From CAHJXG01 sp965277495 (GTDB lineage: Bacteria > Pseudomonadota > Alphaproteobacteria > Acetobacterales > Acetobacteraceae): a stretch of 64,000 nucleotides of DNA. The stretch lies in assembly GCA_965277495.1 (NCBI GenBank), contig OZ255824.1, forward strand, positions 1,116,001 through 1,180,000, written 5' to 3'. The notes under the pieces were generated by a model. The model ran no database searches and had not been told where the DNA came from. It was given only the letters and a program-made list of their open reading frames with translations. A program made the translations under genes and the position numbers. Positions 17,358 through 25,643 of this stretch are shown in pieces (position 1 is the first letter of the stretch; each line of letters begins with the position of its first letter).

Positions 17358-19868
17358 ATGACGATCCGCCTCAAGATAACTTTAGCTTGTATTATGTTCG
17401 TGTCAATCTGCGCCGGCATGGGCAGCTTTGCTGATCGTACGCAGACGACTCTTGGCGATCTCGCCATAAACATCTACGACGGTGCCTACCTAGGCATGAG
17501 CTATATTGGACGAGCGCAAAGCGAGTTTCTCCGGTATAGTTCAATGTATGATGGAGCGCCTGGAAAACCGATTGATGCTGCATCGCGTAAGCGGCTCGGC
17601 GTCGTGCTTGACAACCTCGATATAGCGATCGACCGGGCCATGTCTCGCGAAGCGCGCGCCTTGGCCAAAACCGTACGGGCGCAGGTTGCAGATGTGACCG
17701 AGGACACCAGCGTTGCTGCCCTGGCGATGATCGATGCAAACCTGGCTACAACAGTGCAGCGCTACGGCATGGACGGCCTCGACGCCCGTGACGGTGCGGA
17801 AGCTTTCGTTGCCGACGCCCAGATGACGCTCTGGCGCGCGATATTCGTTGCCCTGGCGCTGACGGTCTTGGTTGGCATGATGCTGGATCAGTCGGTGATA
17901 CCTTCATTGAAGCGAGGCGTCGCGATCGCTCGTGCAATCGCGATAGGCAAGCTCGACAACAAAATCGTCGCCAGCGGCAAGAGCGAGGCTGCTTACTTGC
18001 TGCGCGCCCTCGCAAGGATGCAGGCCGCTATATTGCAGAGCAATGCGGAAACCAAGGCGGCGCACGAGGCTGAGGCTCGCCAGCAAAAAGTCCATGAGGC
18101 CGATCTGACGACCTCGCTCGAACGGCTGCGTGAACTTTCGGACAGCACGTTCGAAGGCCTGCTCATTCACCGCGATGGCGCGGTGCTCGACGCAAACGCG
18201 GCATTCTGCGCGATGGTGGGCCTTGATCTCAATGAGATACAAGGAAAACCGGTCGAGGCGTTCATGGGCCTTTGGGACGAGGTCCGGCCGCCGGTTGCCG
18301 GTGCGGACGGATCAGAAATAAACGATATCATGATCACGACTGGCGACGGCGAAATGTTGCCGGTCGAGACGCGTTCCCGGAACATAGAATACGCCGGTGT
18401 AGGCGCGCAGGTGACCGCGTTGCGTGACATCCGCGGACGGCGTGCGGCGGAACATCGCATCCGCTTCCTGGCGCACCATGACGTTTTGACCGGGTTGGCC
18501 AATCGGTTCTTGCTGAATGACGTCTTCCATAGGGAACTCGCAAACTCCCGGCTGGCGATAAACCCGCTTGCGGTGCTGTGCATCGATCTCGACCGCTTCA
18601 AGGCGGTTAACGATACCTTCGGGCACCATGCCGGCGACCAACTGTTGAAACAGGTAGCCGAACGCCTCCGGGAGAACATCCGGGGCACCGATACCGCGGC
18701 GCGCGTCGGCGGGGATGAGTTCATCATCCTGCAGACCGCAACGGCCCAGCCCTCCAGCGCCGTGCAGCTTGCGGGCCGGCTTATTGAATGCCTGTCGAAA
18801 CCGTACGACCTCGACGGCCAGCAGGTTCATATCGGAGCCAGCATCGGCATTGCCTTGCAAGGCGACGAGGCTAGCGCTGCCGACGAACTCATTCGAAATG
18901 CAGACCTTGCCCTCTATCACGTGAAGAATCTTGGCCGCGGAAGCTACTGCTTGTTCAAGACCGAGATGGAAGCTGTGCAACGGGAACGGCGTGAGCTCGA
19001 ACACGACTTGGCGCTGGCAATCAGCACGGGACGGCTAGAGGTGGCGTACCAGCCGTTGTTCAATGCGGATAGCAAAGATATCGTCGGTTTTGAAGCATTG
19101 GTGCGCTGGCCACATCCGACGCGGGGCCTTATTCAGCCCGATGTATTCATACCGCTCGCAGAGGAGACTGGCCTTATTGTGCCGCTTGGCAAATGGGTTC
19201 TGGAAACCGCTTGCCAGGCAGCCGCGGGCTGGGAGAAACCCTGCCAATTAGCCGTCAATATCTCCGCGCGGCAGTTCAAGGTTGGCGACCTGCCCGGGGA
19301 CGTGGCCGGCATCCTTGCCCGGACAGGGTTGAGGCCTGACCGTCTCGAGCTCGAAGTGACGGAGAGCATGCTGATCGACGATACCAATCAGGCGCTTGCA
19401 GCGTTGACCGCGCTCAAAGCCCTTGGCCCGCGCGTCGTGCTTGACGACTTCGGCACCGGCTTCTCGAGCCTGTCTTACCTTCAACGTTTTCCGTTCGACA
19501 AAATCAAAATCGATAAGTCGTTCATCAAGGATTTGGCCCAAAGCAGCGGAGACCATGCAATCGTCAATGCTATTGTCGCCATGAGCAAGCAGTTGGGCTT
19601 ACGAGTCACAGCTGAGGGCGTCGAAACCAAGCATCAATTGGCACTGCTTTGCGCTGCCGGCTGCGACGAAATTCAGGGTTTCTTTCTCGGTCAACCGATG
19701 GAGCCGAAAGCCGCTGAAGCATTGCTTGCCGACATAGTCTTTCCACCAGTCATGGCTTCCATCCAGGCAATCTCAGGTTTCCGGTCCCACGATGAGATGG
19801 ACGCCTCTGCAGGCATATCTGACGGCGCCGTTAACTTGGCCGGCGGCCCCTTTGCCAAATGCGCTTAG
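17358..19868 (+). CDS. Membrane-anchored HAMP/PAS-GGDEF-EAL c-di-GMP protein
   Basis: An 836-residue sensor. Transmembrane helix 1 lies near residues 5-22, followed by a periplasmic sensor domain of about 125 residues, helix 2 near 153-173, a HAMP-like stretch to about 225, a coiled coil, and a PAS domain at about 255-365. GGDEF follows with an intact RVGGDEF site (451-455) and EAL at 579-581 in GFEALVRW, with DDFGTGFSSL later. Both enzymatic motifs look intact. ATG 17358 is taken as the start, with GGAG upstream; TTG 17349 is possible. It sits about 20 bases after the cupredoxin gene, so its periplasmic domain may read a signal involving that protein, such as copper or redox state (inference). 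Confidence 0.9.
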   Translation: MTIRLKITLACIMFVSICAGMGSFADRTQTTLGDLAINIYDGAYLGMSYIGRAQSEFLRYSSMYDGAPGKPIDAASRKRLGVVLDNLDIAIDRAMSREARALAKTVRAQVADVTEDTSVAALAMIDANLATTVQRYGMDGLDARDGAEAFVADAQMTLWRAIFVALALTVLVGMMLDQSVIPSLKRGVAIARAIAIGKLDNKIVASGKSEAAYLLRALARMQAAILQSNAETKAAHEAEARQQKVHEADLTTSLERLRELSDSTFEGLLIHRDGAVLDANAAFCAMVGLDLNEIQGKPVEAFMGLWDEVRPPVAGADGSEINDIMITTGDGEMLPVETRSRNIEYAGVGAQVTALRDIRGRRAAEHRIRFLAHHDVLTGLANRFLLNDVFHRELANSRLAINPLAVLCIDLDRFKAVNDTFGHHAGDQLLKQVAERLRENIRGTDTAARVGGDEFIILQTATAQPSSAVQLAGRLIECLSKPYDLDGQQVHIGASIGIALQGDEASAADELIRNADLALYHVKNLGRGSYCLFKTEMEAVQRERRELEHDLALAISTGRLEVAYQPLFNADSKDIVGFEALVRWPHPTRGLIQPDVFIPLAEETGLIVPLGKWVLETACQAAAGWEKPCQLAVNISARQFKVGDLPGDVAGILARTGLRPDRLELEVTESMLIDDTNQALAALTALKALGPRVVLDDFGTGFSSLSYLQRFPFDKIKIDKSFIKDLAQSSGDHAIVNAIVAMSKQLGLRVTAEGVETKHQLALLCAAGCDEIQGFFLGQPMEPKAAEALLADIVFPPVMASIQAISGFRSHDEMDASAGISDGAVNLAGGPFAKCA

Positions 19869-19984
19869 GCCGGCCGGGTAGGCGAAGGGAATGACGCCTG
19901 CCGGTCCGAGCTACGCGGGCCGCCAGGTTTGACTCATCCCTGCCCGCCCCCGATCTTCGGCCTGAACGACACAGGGGACGACGC

Positions 19985-20956
19985 ATGCGCGCGATGGTGG
20001 CCGGCGAGAACGGGCTCGAACTGCAGGACATTCCGATACCGCAGCCGGGACCGAACGAGGTGCTGGTGCGGGTGCGCGCGGCGGGTCTGAACCGGGCCGA
20101 ACTGGCGATGGCCGCCGGGCACGCGCACGGGGCGCTGGGCGGCAAGGGCTCGGCCATCGGCCTGGAGTGGGCCGGCGAGGTGGCCGGAGTCGGCGCGGAT
20201 GTGCCCGGCCTGCACGAAGGCGACCGGGTGATGTGCTCCGGCAATGGCGGCTATGCGGAGTACGCCGTCACCGACTGGGGCCGCGTCAGCCGCCTGCCGG
20301 ACTCCAACATGGGATGGGAGCAGGCCGCGACGCTGCCGATCGCCCTGCAGACCATGCACAACGCCGTGGTCACCAACGGCCGGCTGCAACGCAATGAGGC
20401 CGTGTTGATCCAGGGCGCCAGCTCCGGCGTCGGGCTGATGGGCTTGCAGGTCGCCAAGCTCATGGGCGCTGGGCTGGTAATCGGCTCCTCCACCAACCCG
20501 GCCCGGCGCGCGCGTCTGCACGAGTTCGGCGCCGGCCTCGCCATCGACAGCAGCGACCCGGCCTGGCCCGACGCGGTGCTGGAGGCGACCGGCGGCAAGG
20601 GCGTGGACCTGGTGGTGGACCAGATTTCGGCCCCCGTCGCCAACGGCAATCTGCGGGCGACGCGGGTGCTGGGCCGCATCGTCAACGTGGGCCGGCTGGG
20701 CGGCGCCACCGGCGAGTTCGACTTCGACCTGCACGCCGCCCGGCGGATCAGCTACATCGGCGTGACCTTCCGCACCCGCAGCCTGGAGGAGGTGCGCGAG
20801 ATCAACCGCCGCATGCGGGAGGACCTATGGGACGCGGTTGGGGCCGGACGGCTCCAACTGCCGATCGACCGTAGCTTCCCCTTGGCGGAAGCCAATGCAG
20901 CGCAAGCGCACATGCGGTCGAACGCGCATTTCGGCAAGATCGTGCTACTCGTCTAA
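19985..20956 (+). CDS. Zinc-independent MDR oxidoreductase (quinone reductase-like)
   Basis: A 323-residue medium-chain dehydrogenase/reductase. The N-terminal GroES-like domain has VLVRVRAAGLNRAEL and GLEWAGEVAGVG, and the Rossmann domain carries the nucleotide loop GASSGVGLMGLQVAKLMGA. The zinc-binding cysteines of alcohol dehydrogenases are absent, which places it with the NADPH:quinone oxidoreductases or zeta-crystallins. It is followed 19 bases later by an aminotransferase gene with its own GAAGGAG site, probably in one operon. Substrate unknown. Confidence 0.88.
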   Translation: MRAMVAGENGLELQDIPIPQPGPNEVLVRVRAAGLNRAELAMAAGHAHGALGGKGSAIGLEWAGEVAGVGADVPGLHEGDRVMCSGNGGYAEYAVTDWGRVSRLPDSNMGWEQAATLPIALQTMHNAVVTNGRLQRNEAVLIQGASSGVGLMGLQVAKLMGAGLVIGSSTNPARRARLHEFGAGLAIDSSDPAWPDAVLEATGGKGVDLVVDQISAPVANGNLRATRVLGRIVNVGRLGGATGEFDFDLHAARRISYIGVTFRTRSLEEVREINRRMREDLWDAVGAGRLQLPIDRSFPLAEANAAQAHMRSNAHFGKIVLLV

Positions 20957-20975
20957 TTTGCGAAGGAGTTCCTGC

Positions 20976-22169
20976 ATGTCCCTGTTCGATGCCCTGCAGC
21001 CCGAAGCCTTGGACCCGATCATGGCCGGGTTCCAGGAGTTCGCGGCCGACAAGCGGGCGGACAAGATCAACATGGGCGCCGGCATGTACTACGACGAGGA
21101 CGGCCGCATTCCGATCCTGCGCGTGGTGGAAACGGCGGAGCGGCGCCTGGCCGAGCGCATCACAACTTGGGGCTACCTACAGCCGGACGGCCTGCCGGCG
21201 CTGCGGGAAGCGGCGAAACGGCTGGTGTTCGGCGATGCGCTGGCGGCCAGCATGGGGGACCGCATCGCGACGGTGCAGAGCCTGGGCGGCACCGGGGCGC
21301 TTAAGCTCGGCGCGGATGTCATCCGGCGGATTGCGCCCGGCAGCACCGTGGCAATGAGCCGTCCGACCTGGGGCAACCATCCCAGCATCTTCGCGGGCGC
21401 CGGACTGCAAGTCAGCGAGTATCCGTATTTCGATCCGGCCAGCGGCGGCGTCGACTGGCCCGCGATGCGCGACGCCATCGCCGCCATGGCGCCCGGCACC
21501 GTCCTGCTGCTGCACGCCTGCTGCCACAATCCGACCGGTGCCGACATTTCCGCCGAGGACTGGCGGACGCTGGCCGGGCTAATCCAGGAGCGGCGCCTGG
21601 TGCCGTTCCTCGACATGGCCTACGCCGGGTTCGCGGAGGGGCTGGAGGCGGACAGCGAGCCGGCGCGGCTGCTGGCGGAACTCGGGACGCCGTTGTTCGT
21701 GGCGACGTCTTTCTCGAAATCATTCGCGCTGTATGGCGAGCGCATCGGCGCATTGTCGGTCGTCGCCGCCGACGCGAAGCAGGCCGGCCTCGTGCTGGAA
21801 CAGGTCAAGGTCGCGATACGCACCAACTACTCGACGCCGCCCTCGCATGGCGCGCTGCTGGTTTCCACCATTTTGGACGACGCGGCGCTGCGCTCCCAAT
21901 GGGTTGCGGAGCTGGACGGCATGCGGCAGCGCATCCGGCGCATGCGGGAGGGGCTGGCCACCCGCCTGTCCGGCAACAATGCCTTCGATTTCGGTCGGCT
22001 CGTGCGGCAGAAGGGGCTGTTCTCCTACTCGGGCCTCAGTGCGGCGCAGATGGCGCGGCTGAAGGACGAGTTCGCCATCTACGGCGTCAGCGACGGGCGG
22101 CTGTGCATGGCGGCACTGACCGAGCGCACGCTGGACCGGGTGGCGGCGAGCATCCGGGCGGTGATCTAG
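20976..22169 (+). CDS. Class I aminotransferase, aromatic/aspartate type
   Basis: A 397-residue PLP-dependent enzyme of fold type I. Recognised pieces are the N-terminal IMAGFQEF and INMGAGMYYDEDG that open the TyrB/AspC subgroup, the ring-stacking and Asn/Asp region CHNPTGADI, and the PLP lysine in FSKSFALYGERIG. The family transfers amino groups between aspartate or aromatic amino acids and 2-oxoglutarate. GAAGGAG at 20962-20968 fixes the ATG. It is convergent with ispA. Confidence 0.9.
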   Translation: MSLFDALQPEALDPIMAGFQEFAADKRADKINMGAGMYYDEDGRIPILRVVETAERRLAERITTWGYLQPDGLPALREAAKRLVFGDALAASMGDRIATVQSLGGTGALKLGADVIRRIAPGSTVAMSRPTWGNHPSIFAGAGLQVSEYPYFDPASGGVDWPAMRDAIAAMAPGTVLLLHACCHNPTGADISAEDWRTLAGLIQERRLVPFLDMAYAGFAEGLEADSEPARLLAELGTPLFVATSFSKSFALYGERIGALSVVAADAKQAGLVLEQVKVAIRTNYSTPPSHGALLVSTILDDAALRSQWVAELDGMRQRIRRMREGLATRLSGNNAFDFGRLVRQKGLFSYSGLSAAQMARLKDEFAIYGVSDGRLCMAALTERTLDRVAASIRAVI

Positions 22170-22206
22170 CGCTTCCCTTACCCCCGCAACACTGCGCCGG
22201 CCGCCG

Positions 22207-23109
22207 TCAATGCCGCCGCGAGACCACGTACCCCGCCAGCGCACGCAGCCGGTCGGCCCGGCTGTCGAAGGCGGCAAGATACTCGGCCGCCTGCCCGGCC
22301 AGCATCACCGCCTGCGCCCGGGCGCGCTCAACGCCCAGCAGCGCCACCACCGTCGCCTTGCCGGCGGCCTGGTCCTTGCCGGCGGTCTTGCCGATGCCGG
22401 CGGTCGTGCCCACCGCGTCCAACACGTCATCGGCAATCTGGAACGCTGCCCCCAGGTCCCGGCCATAGGCCGCCACCTGCGCCCGGAGCGTTGGCGCAGC
22501 CCGGCCAAGGATCGCCCCGGCCTCGGCGCTGTATTGGATCAGCCGCCCAGTCTTCAGCGCCTGCAGCCGCGTCACCTCGTCATTGGTCAGCGCCTGGCCC
22601 TCGGTCGCCATGTCGATCATTTGCCCCCCCGCCATCCCGCGCGCGCCGGAGGCAAGGCCCAGCGCCGCCACCAGTTCGCACCGGGCCAGCGGGTCGGCAT
22701 GGGTATCGGCGTCGGCCAGCAGCTCGAACGCGCGGGCCTGCAGCGCGTCCCCGGCCAGGATCGCCGTCGCTTCGTCGAAGCGCCGGTGCGTGCTGGGCTG
22801 GCCGCGGCGCAGGTCGTCGTCGTCCATCGACGGCAGGTCGTCATGCACCAGGGAGTAGGCGTGCAGCATCTCGACCGACGCCGCCACCCGCGCCGCCGAC
22901 GCCCGCGCCACGCCGAACAGCCCGGCCACCTCCATCACCAGGAAGCCGCGCATCCGCTTGCCGCCGCCGAGCGTCGCATAGCGCATCGCCTCGACCAGCC
23001 GCCGCTCGTGCCCATCCGGCAGCGGCAGCAAGGTGTCGATCGCCTCCTCGACCACGGCCGCATGCTCGGCGAGCGCGGCCTGGACATCGACCGACTTCAG
23101 CGTGTCCAT
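22207..23109 (-). CDS. ispA: Farnesyl/geranyl diphosphate synthase
   Basis: A 300-residue short-chain trans-prenyl diphosphate synthase. The first Asp-rich motif is in HDDLPSMDDDDLRRG (about residues 92-106), GGGKRMR lies upstream and the second Asp-rich motif DDVLD is near residue 230. The enzyme condenses IPP with DMAPP and GPP to make FPP for quinones, hopanoids and cell-wall carriers. ATG 23109 is chosen over the preceding TTG because GAAGG lies at the right distance. It stands 25 bases after xseB on the same strand, the usual xseB-ispA order; no dxs follows in this window. Confidence 0.92.
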   Translation of the reverse strand: MDTLKSVDVQAALAEHAAVVEEAIDTLLPLPDGHERRLVEAMRYATLGGGKRMRGFLVMEVAGLFGVARASAARVAASVEMLHAYSLVHDDLPSMDDDDLRRGQPSTHRRFDEATAILAGDALQARAFELLADADTHADPLARCELVAALGLASGARGMAGGQMIDMATEGQALTNDEVTRLQALKTGRLIQYSAEAGAILGRAAPTLRAQVAAYGRDLGAAFQIADDVLDAVGTTAGIGKTAGKDQAAGKATVVALLGVERARAQAVMLAGQAAEYLAAFDSRADRLRALAGYVVSRRH

Positions 23110-23134
23110 CAATCCATCGCCTTCAACGTGTTCA

Positions 23135-23365
23135 TCAGTCGAGCGCTTTCAGCGCTACGCTGCCGTCCGCGCGCTCGACGATCGCCTGCACGCGGGACTC
23201 GGCCTGCGCGAGCTTCATCTCGCAATGCCGCCGGAGCACCGCGCCGCGCTCATAGGCGGTGATCGCCTCCTCGAGCTTCTGCTGGCCGCCCTCCAGCCCG
23301 CGCACGATACGCTCCAGTTCGGCCAGCGCGTCCTCGAACGACAAACCGGCAACCTCATCCGCCAT
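23135..23365 (-). CDS. xseB: Exodeoxyribonuclease VII small subunit
   Basis: A 76-residue protein with the XseB pattern: LSFEDALAELERIVRGLEGG near the N-terminus, then a helical hairpin LEEAITAYERGAVLRRHCE and a short acidic tail. XseB subunits coat the XseA coiled coil to make exonuclease VII, which degrades single-stranded DNA from both ends. It sits between the deacetylase-like gene and ispA on the same strand with short gaps, as in many proteobacteria. Confidence 0.92.
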   Translation of the reverse strand: MADEVAGLSFEDALAELERIVRGLEGGQQKLEEAITAYERGAVLRRHCEMKLAQAESRVQAIVERADGSVALKALD

Positions 23366-23392
23366 CCCCAGAAATCTCCCAGACCGCGCACC

Positions 23393-24325
23393 CTATTGCC
23401 GCATGAGCCGGCGGACGTGCAAGGCGGCGGAGGCCGCCAACGCGTGCAGGTTGTAGCCTCCCTCCAGCACCGACACCAAACGGCCGCCGCAATGCTTGTC
23501 GGCCAGGGCGACCAATTCGTCGGTGAACCAGCCGAAGTCCTCGGTGTCCAGCCGCAGCTCCGCCAGCGGGTCGGCGCGATGGGCATCGAACCCGGCCGAC
23601 AGGATCAGCAGCTCCGGCGCCCAAACGTCGATGGCCGGCAGGCCGACACGCTCCCAAACCCGGCGGAAATCGGCACCGGTGGCGCCGGGCGGCAAAGGCA
23701 GGTTCAGCACGTTGTTGGCCACGCCCCGCTCCTCGGGTGCGCCGGTGCCGGGGTAGCACGGGGCCTGATGGCTGCTGACATACAGCACGTCGGGGTGCGG
23801 CCACAGGATATCCTGGCTGCCGTTGCCGTGATGCACGTCGAAGTCGACCACCGCAACCCGGTTCAGCCCCCATCGCGCCCGGGCATGCAGCGCCGCGATC
23901 GCCGCGTTGGCGAACAGGCAGAACCCCATCGCCCGGCTGCGTTCCGCGTGGTGCCCCGGCGGGCGCGTCGCGACGAAGGCGGCGCGGGCCCAGCCCTCCA
24001 TCACCGCGTCCACCGCCGCCGCAGCGCCGCCGGCCGCGCGCGATGCCGCCTCGCGGCTGCCATGGCCCATGCTGGTGTCGCCGTCCAATTGCACCAACTC
24101 GCCCGGCGCCGGGTCGATGCCCAGGATGGCGCGGACATAGTCCGGCGGATGCGCCAGTTCGAGCAAAGCCGTCGTGGCCTCCGGCGCCATTTCCCGCAAA
24201 AGCGGCACGAAGTCGGGGTGTTCGAGCGCATGCAGAACGGAACGCAGGCGGTCCGGCGACTCCGGGTGGTAGCCGCCGTTGTCGTGCCCCAGGCAAGCCG
24301 GATGGGTGAACAGCGCGACGGTCAT
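23393..24325 (-). CDS. Histone deacetylase-superfamily amidohydrolase
   Basis: A 310-residue zinc amidohydrolase of the arginase-deacetylase fold. Visible marks are HPESPDRL near the N-terminus, RPPGHHAE (the His-His charge relay), DFDVHHGNG with the first zinc ligands, SAGFDAHRADPL with the second Asp, and LEGGYN before the C-terminus. Bacterial members deacetylate acetylpolyamines, acetoin-related compounds or other small acylamides. The start codon overlaps the stop of the TusA-like gene (ATGA), and xseB follows 27 bases later. Confidence 0.92.
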   Translation of the reverse strand: MTVALFTHPACLGHDNGGYHPESPDRLRSVLHALEHPDFVPLLREMAPEATTALLELAHPPDYVRAILGIDPAPGELVQLDGDTSMGHGSREAASRAAGGAAAAVDAVMEGWARAAFVATRPPGHHAERSRAMGFCLFANAAIAALHARARWGLNRVAVVDFDVHHGNGSQDILWPHPDVLYVSSHQAPCYPGTGAPEERGVANNVLNLPLPPGATGADFRRVWERVGLPAIDVWAPELLILSAGFDAHRADPLAELRLDTEDFGWFTDELVALADKHCGGRLVSVLEGGYNLHALAASAALHVRRLMRQ

Positions 24326-24573
24326 TCTGCCTCGCTTGCAGCAGGTTCGGCCCGGCAGCGGATGGTGAAGCTGAACACCCCCGCGTCCTCCGCCTGCGCC
24401 ACCAAGGCATGGCCGGTTTCACGGCAGAACGCCTGGAAGTCGGCGACGGCGGCGCGGTCGGTCGCCAGCACGCGCAGCCGGTCGCCCGGCGCCATGCCAC
24501 GCAGCGCACGGTTGGCGCGCAGCACCGGCAGCGGGCACTTCATATCCTTCACGTCGAGCACGGTCTCGGTCAT
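24322..24573 (-). CDS. TusA-family sulfur carrier protein
   Basis: An 83-residue protein with the SirA/TusA signature DVKDMKCPLPVLRANRAL, in which the Cys of the CPxP motif carries persulfide sulfur, followed by the typical APGDRLRVLATDRAAVADFQAFC. The longer upstream frame is a shadow of the divergent kinase gene and is not used. The stop overlaps the start of the deacetylase-like gene. TusA relatives serve in tRNA thiolation or sulfur trafficking; which applies here is open. Confidence 0.9.
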   Translation of the reverse strand: MTETVLDVKDMKCPLPVLRANRALRGMAPGDRLRVLATDRAAVADFQAFCRETGHALVAQAEDAGVFSFTIRCRAEPAASEAE

Positions 24574-24645
24574 GGCCGCATTATCTCCATACGGGTCGCG
24601 GCAGATCAAGCTGGCACGCGCCGCCGAAGCCGCTATCCTGCGCCG

Positions 24646-25545
24646 ATGACCTATCGCATCGGCGTCGACCTGGGCGGCACGAAAATCGAGGTCGCGGCGC
24701 TCGATGCCGCGGGCGGGATCGCGTTCCGCCGCCGGGTCGACACGCCGCCGGGCTATGACGGCGTCATCGCCGGCATCGCGGGGCTGGTGCAGGCAGCGGA
24801 AACGACGCTGGGCGCGCGGGCCAGCGTCGGCGTCGGCATCCCCGGCGTCATCAGCCCGGCGACCGGCCTGGTGAAGAATGCCAACTCGCAGATCCTGATC
24901 GGGCACGCGCTGGACCAGGACCTCGCCGCCGCCCTGGCCCGCCCGGTGCGCGTGGAGAACGACGCCAACTGCTTTGCATTGAGCGAGGCGGCGGACGGCG
25001 CCGGGGCCGGGCAGCATTGCGTGTTCGGAGTGATCCTGGGCACCGGCTGCGGCGGCGGCATCGTGGTGGGCGGGCAAATCCTGGCCGGGCGCAACCACAT
25101 TGCCGGCGAATGGGGCCATACCCCCCTGCCCTGGCCGCGCGCCGACGAGTGGCCGCTGTCCCCATGCTGGTGCGGCCAGGCAGGGTGCCTCGAGCTGTAT
25201 CTGGCGGGACCCGGGTTGGCACGGTCGTGCGATGCGCCGAATGCGGCCGACGTGGCGCGCCGGGCGACGGACGGCGACCCGGTGGCGATGGCGGCGCTGG
25301 AGCGGCACGCGGACCGGCTGGCGCGCGGGCTCGCGGTCATCGCCAACGTGCTGGACCCCGACGTGATCGTGCTCGGCGGCGGCGTGTCCAACGTGGCCTC
25401 GCTGTATGAGCGGGTGCCGGCGCTGATGCCGCAATACGTGTTCAGCGATGTCGCCGCGACGCCCGTGGTGCGGAACCGCCACGGCGACAGCAGCGGCGTG
25501 CGGGGCGCTGCCTGGCTTTGGCCGGCCGACGCGGGGGATGGATAG
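24646..25545 (+). CDS. ROK-family sugar kinase (fructokinase-like)
   Basis: A 299-residue ROK kinase. DLGGTK (8-13) is the ATP-binding phosphate-1 motif, ENDAN (104-108) contains the catalytic Asp106, and the zinc site is His158 with Cys174, Cys176 and Cys181 in CWCGQAGCLE, the ROK consensus. Overall length and the CWCG spacing resemble Mak-type fructokinases, but glucose or N-acetylmannosamine cannot be excluded. It is divergent from the tusA-like gene with about 70 bases between. The ATG is set by homology at MTYRIGVDLGG. Confidence 0.9.
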   Translation: MTYRIGVDLGGTKIEVAALDAAGGIAFRRRVDTPPGYDGVIAGIAGLVQAAETTLGARASVGVGIPGVISPATGLVKNANSQILIGHALDQDLAAALARPVRVENDANCFALSEAADGAGAGQHCVFGVILGTGCGGGIVVGGQILAGRNHIAGEWGHTPLPWPRADEWPLSPCWCGQAGCLELYLAGPGLARSCDAPNAADVARRATDGDPVAMAALERHADRLARGLAVIANVLDPDVIVLGGGVSNVASLYERVPALMPQYVFSDVAATPVVRNRHGDSSGVRGAAWLWPADAGDG

Positions 25546-25643
25546 CCTGTTCGGAAGCGGTCACGCGGTATTCAACACCGCCGTTGCATCCCGAACGGGG
25601 CCGTAGCGTTTGCGCCGGGACCAATTTTCTGAAGGACCCGCAC

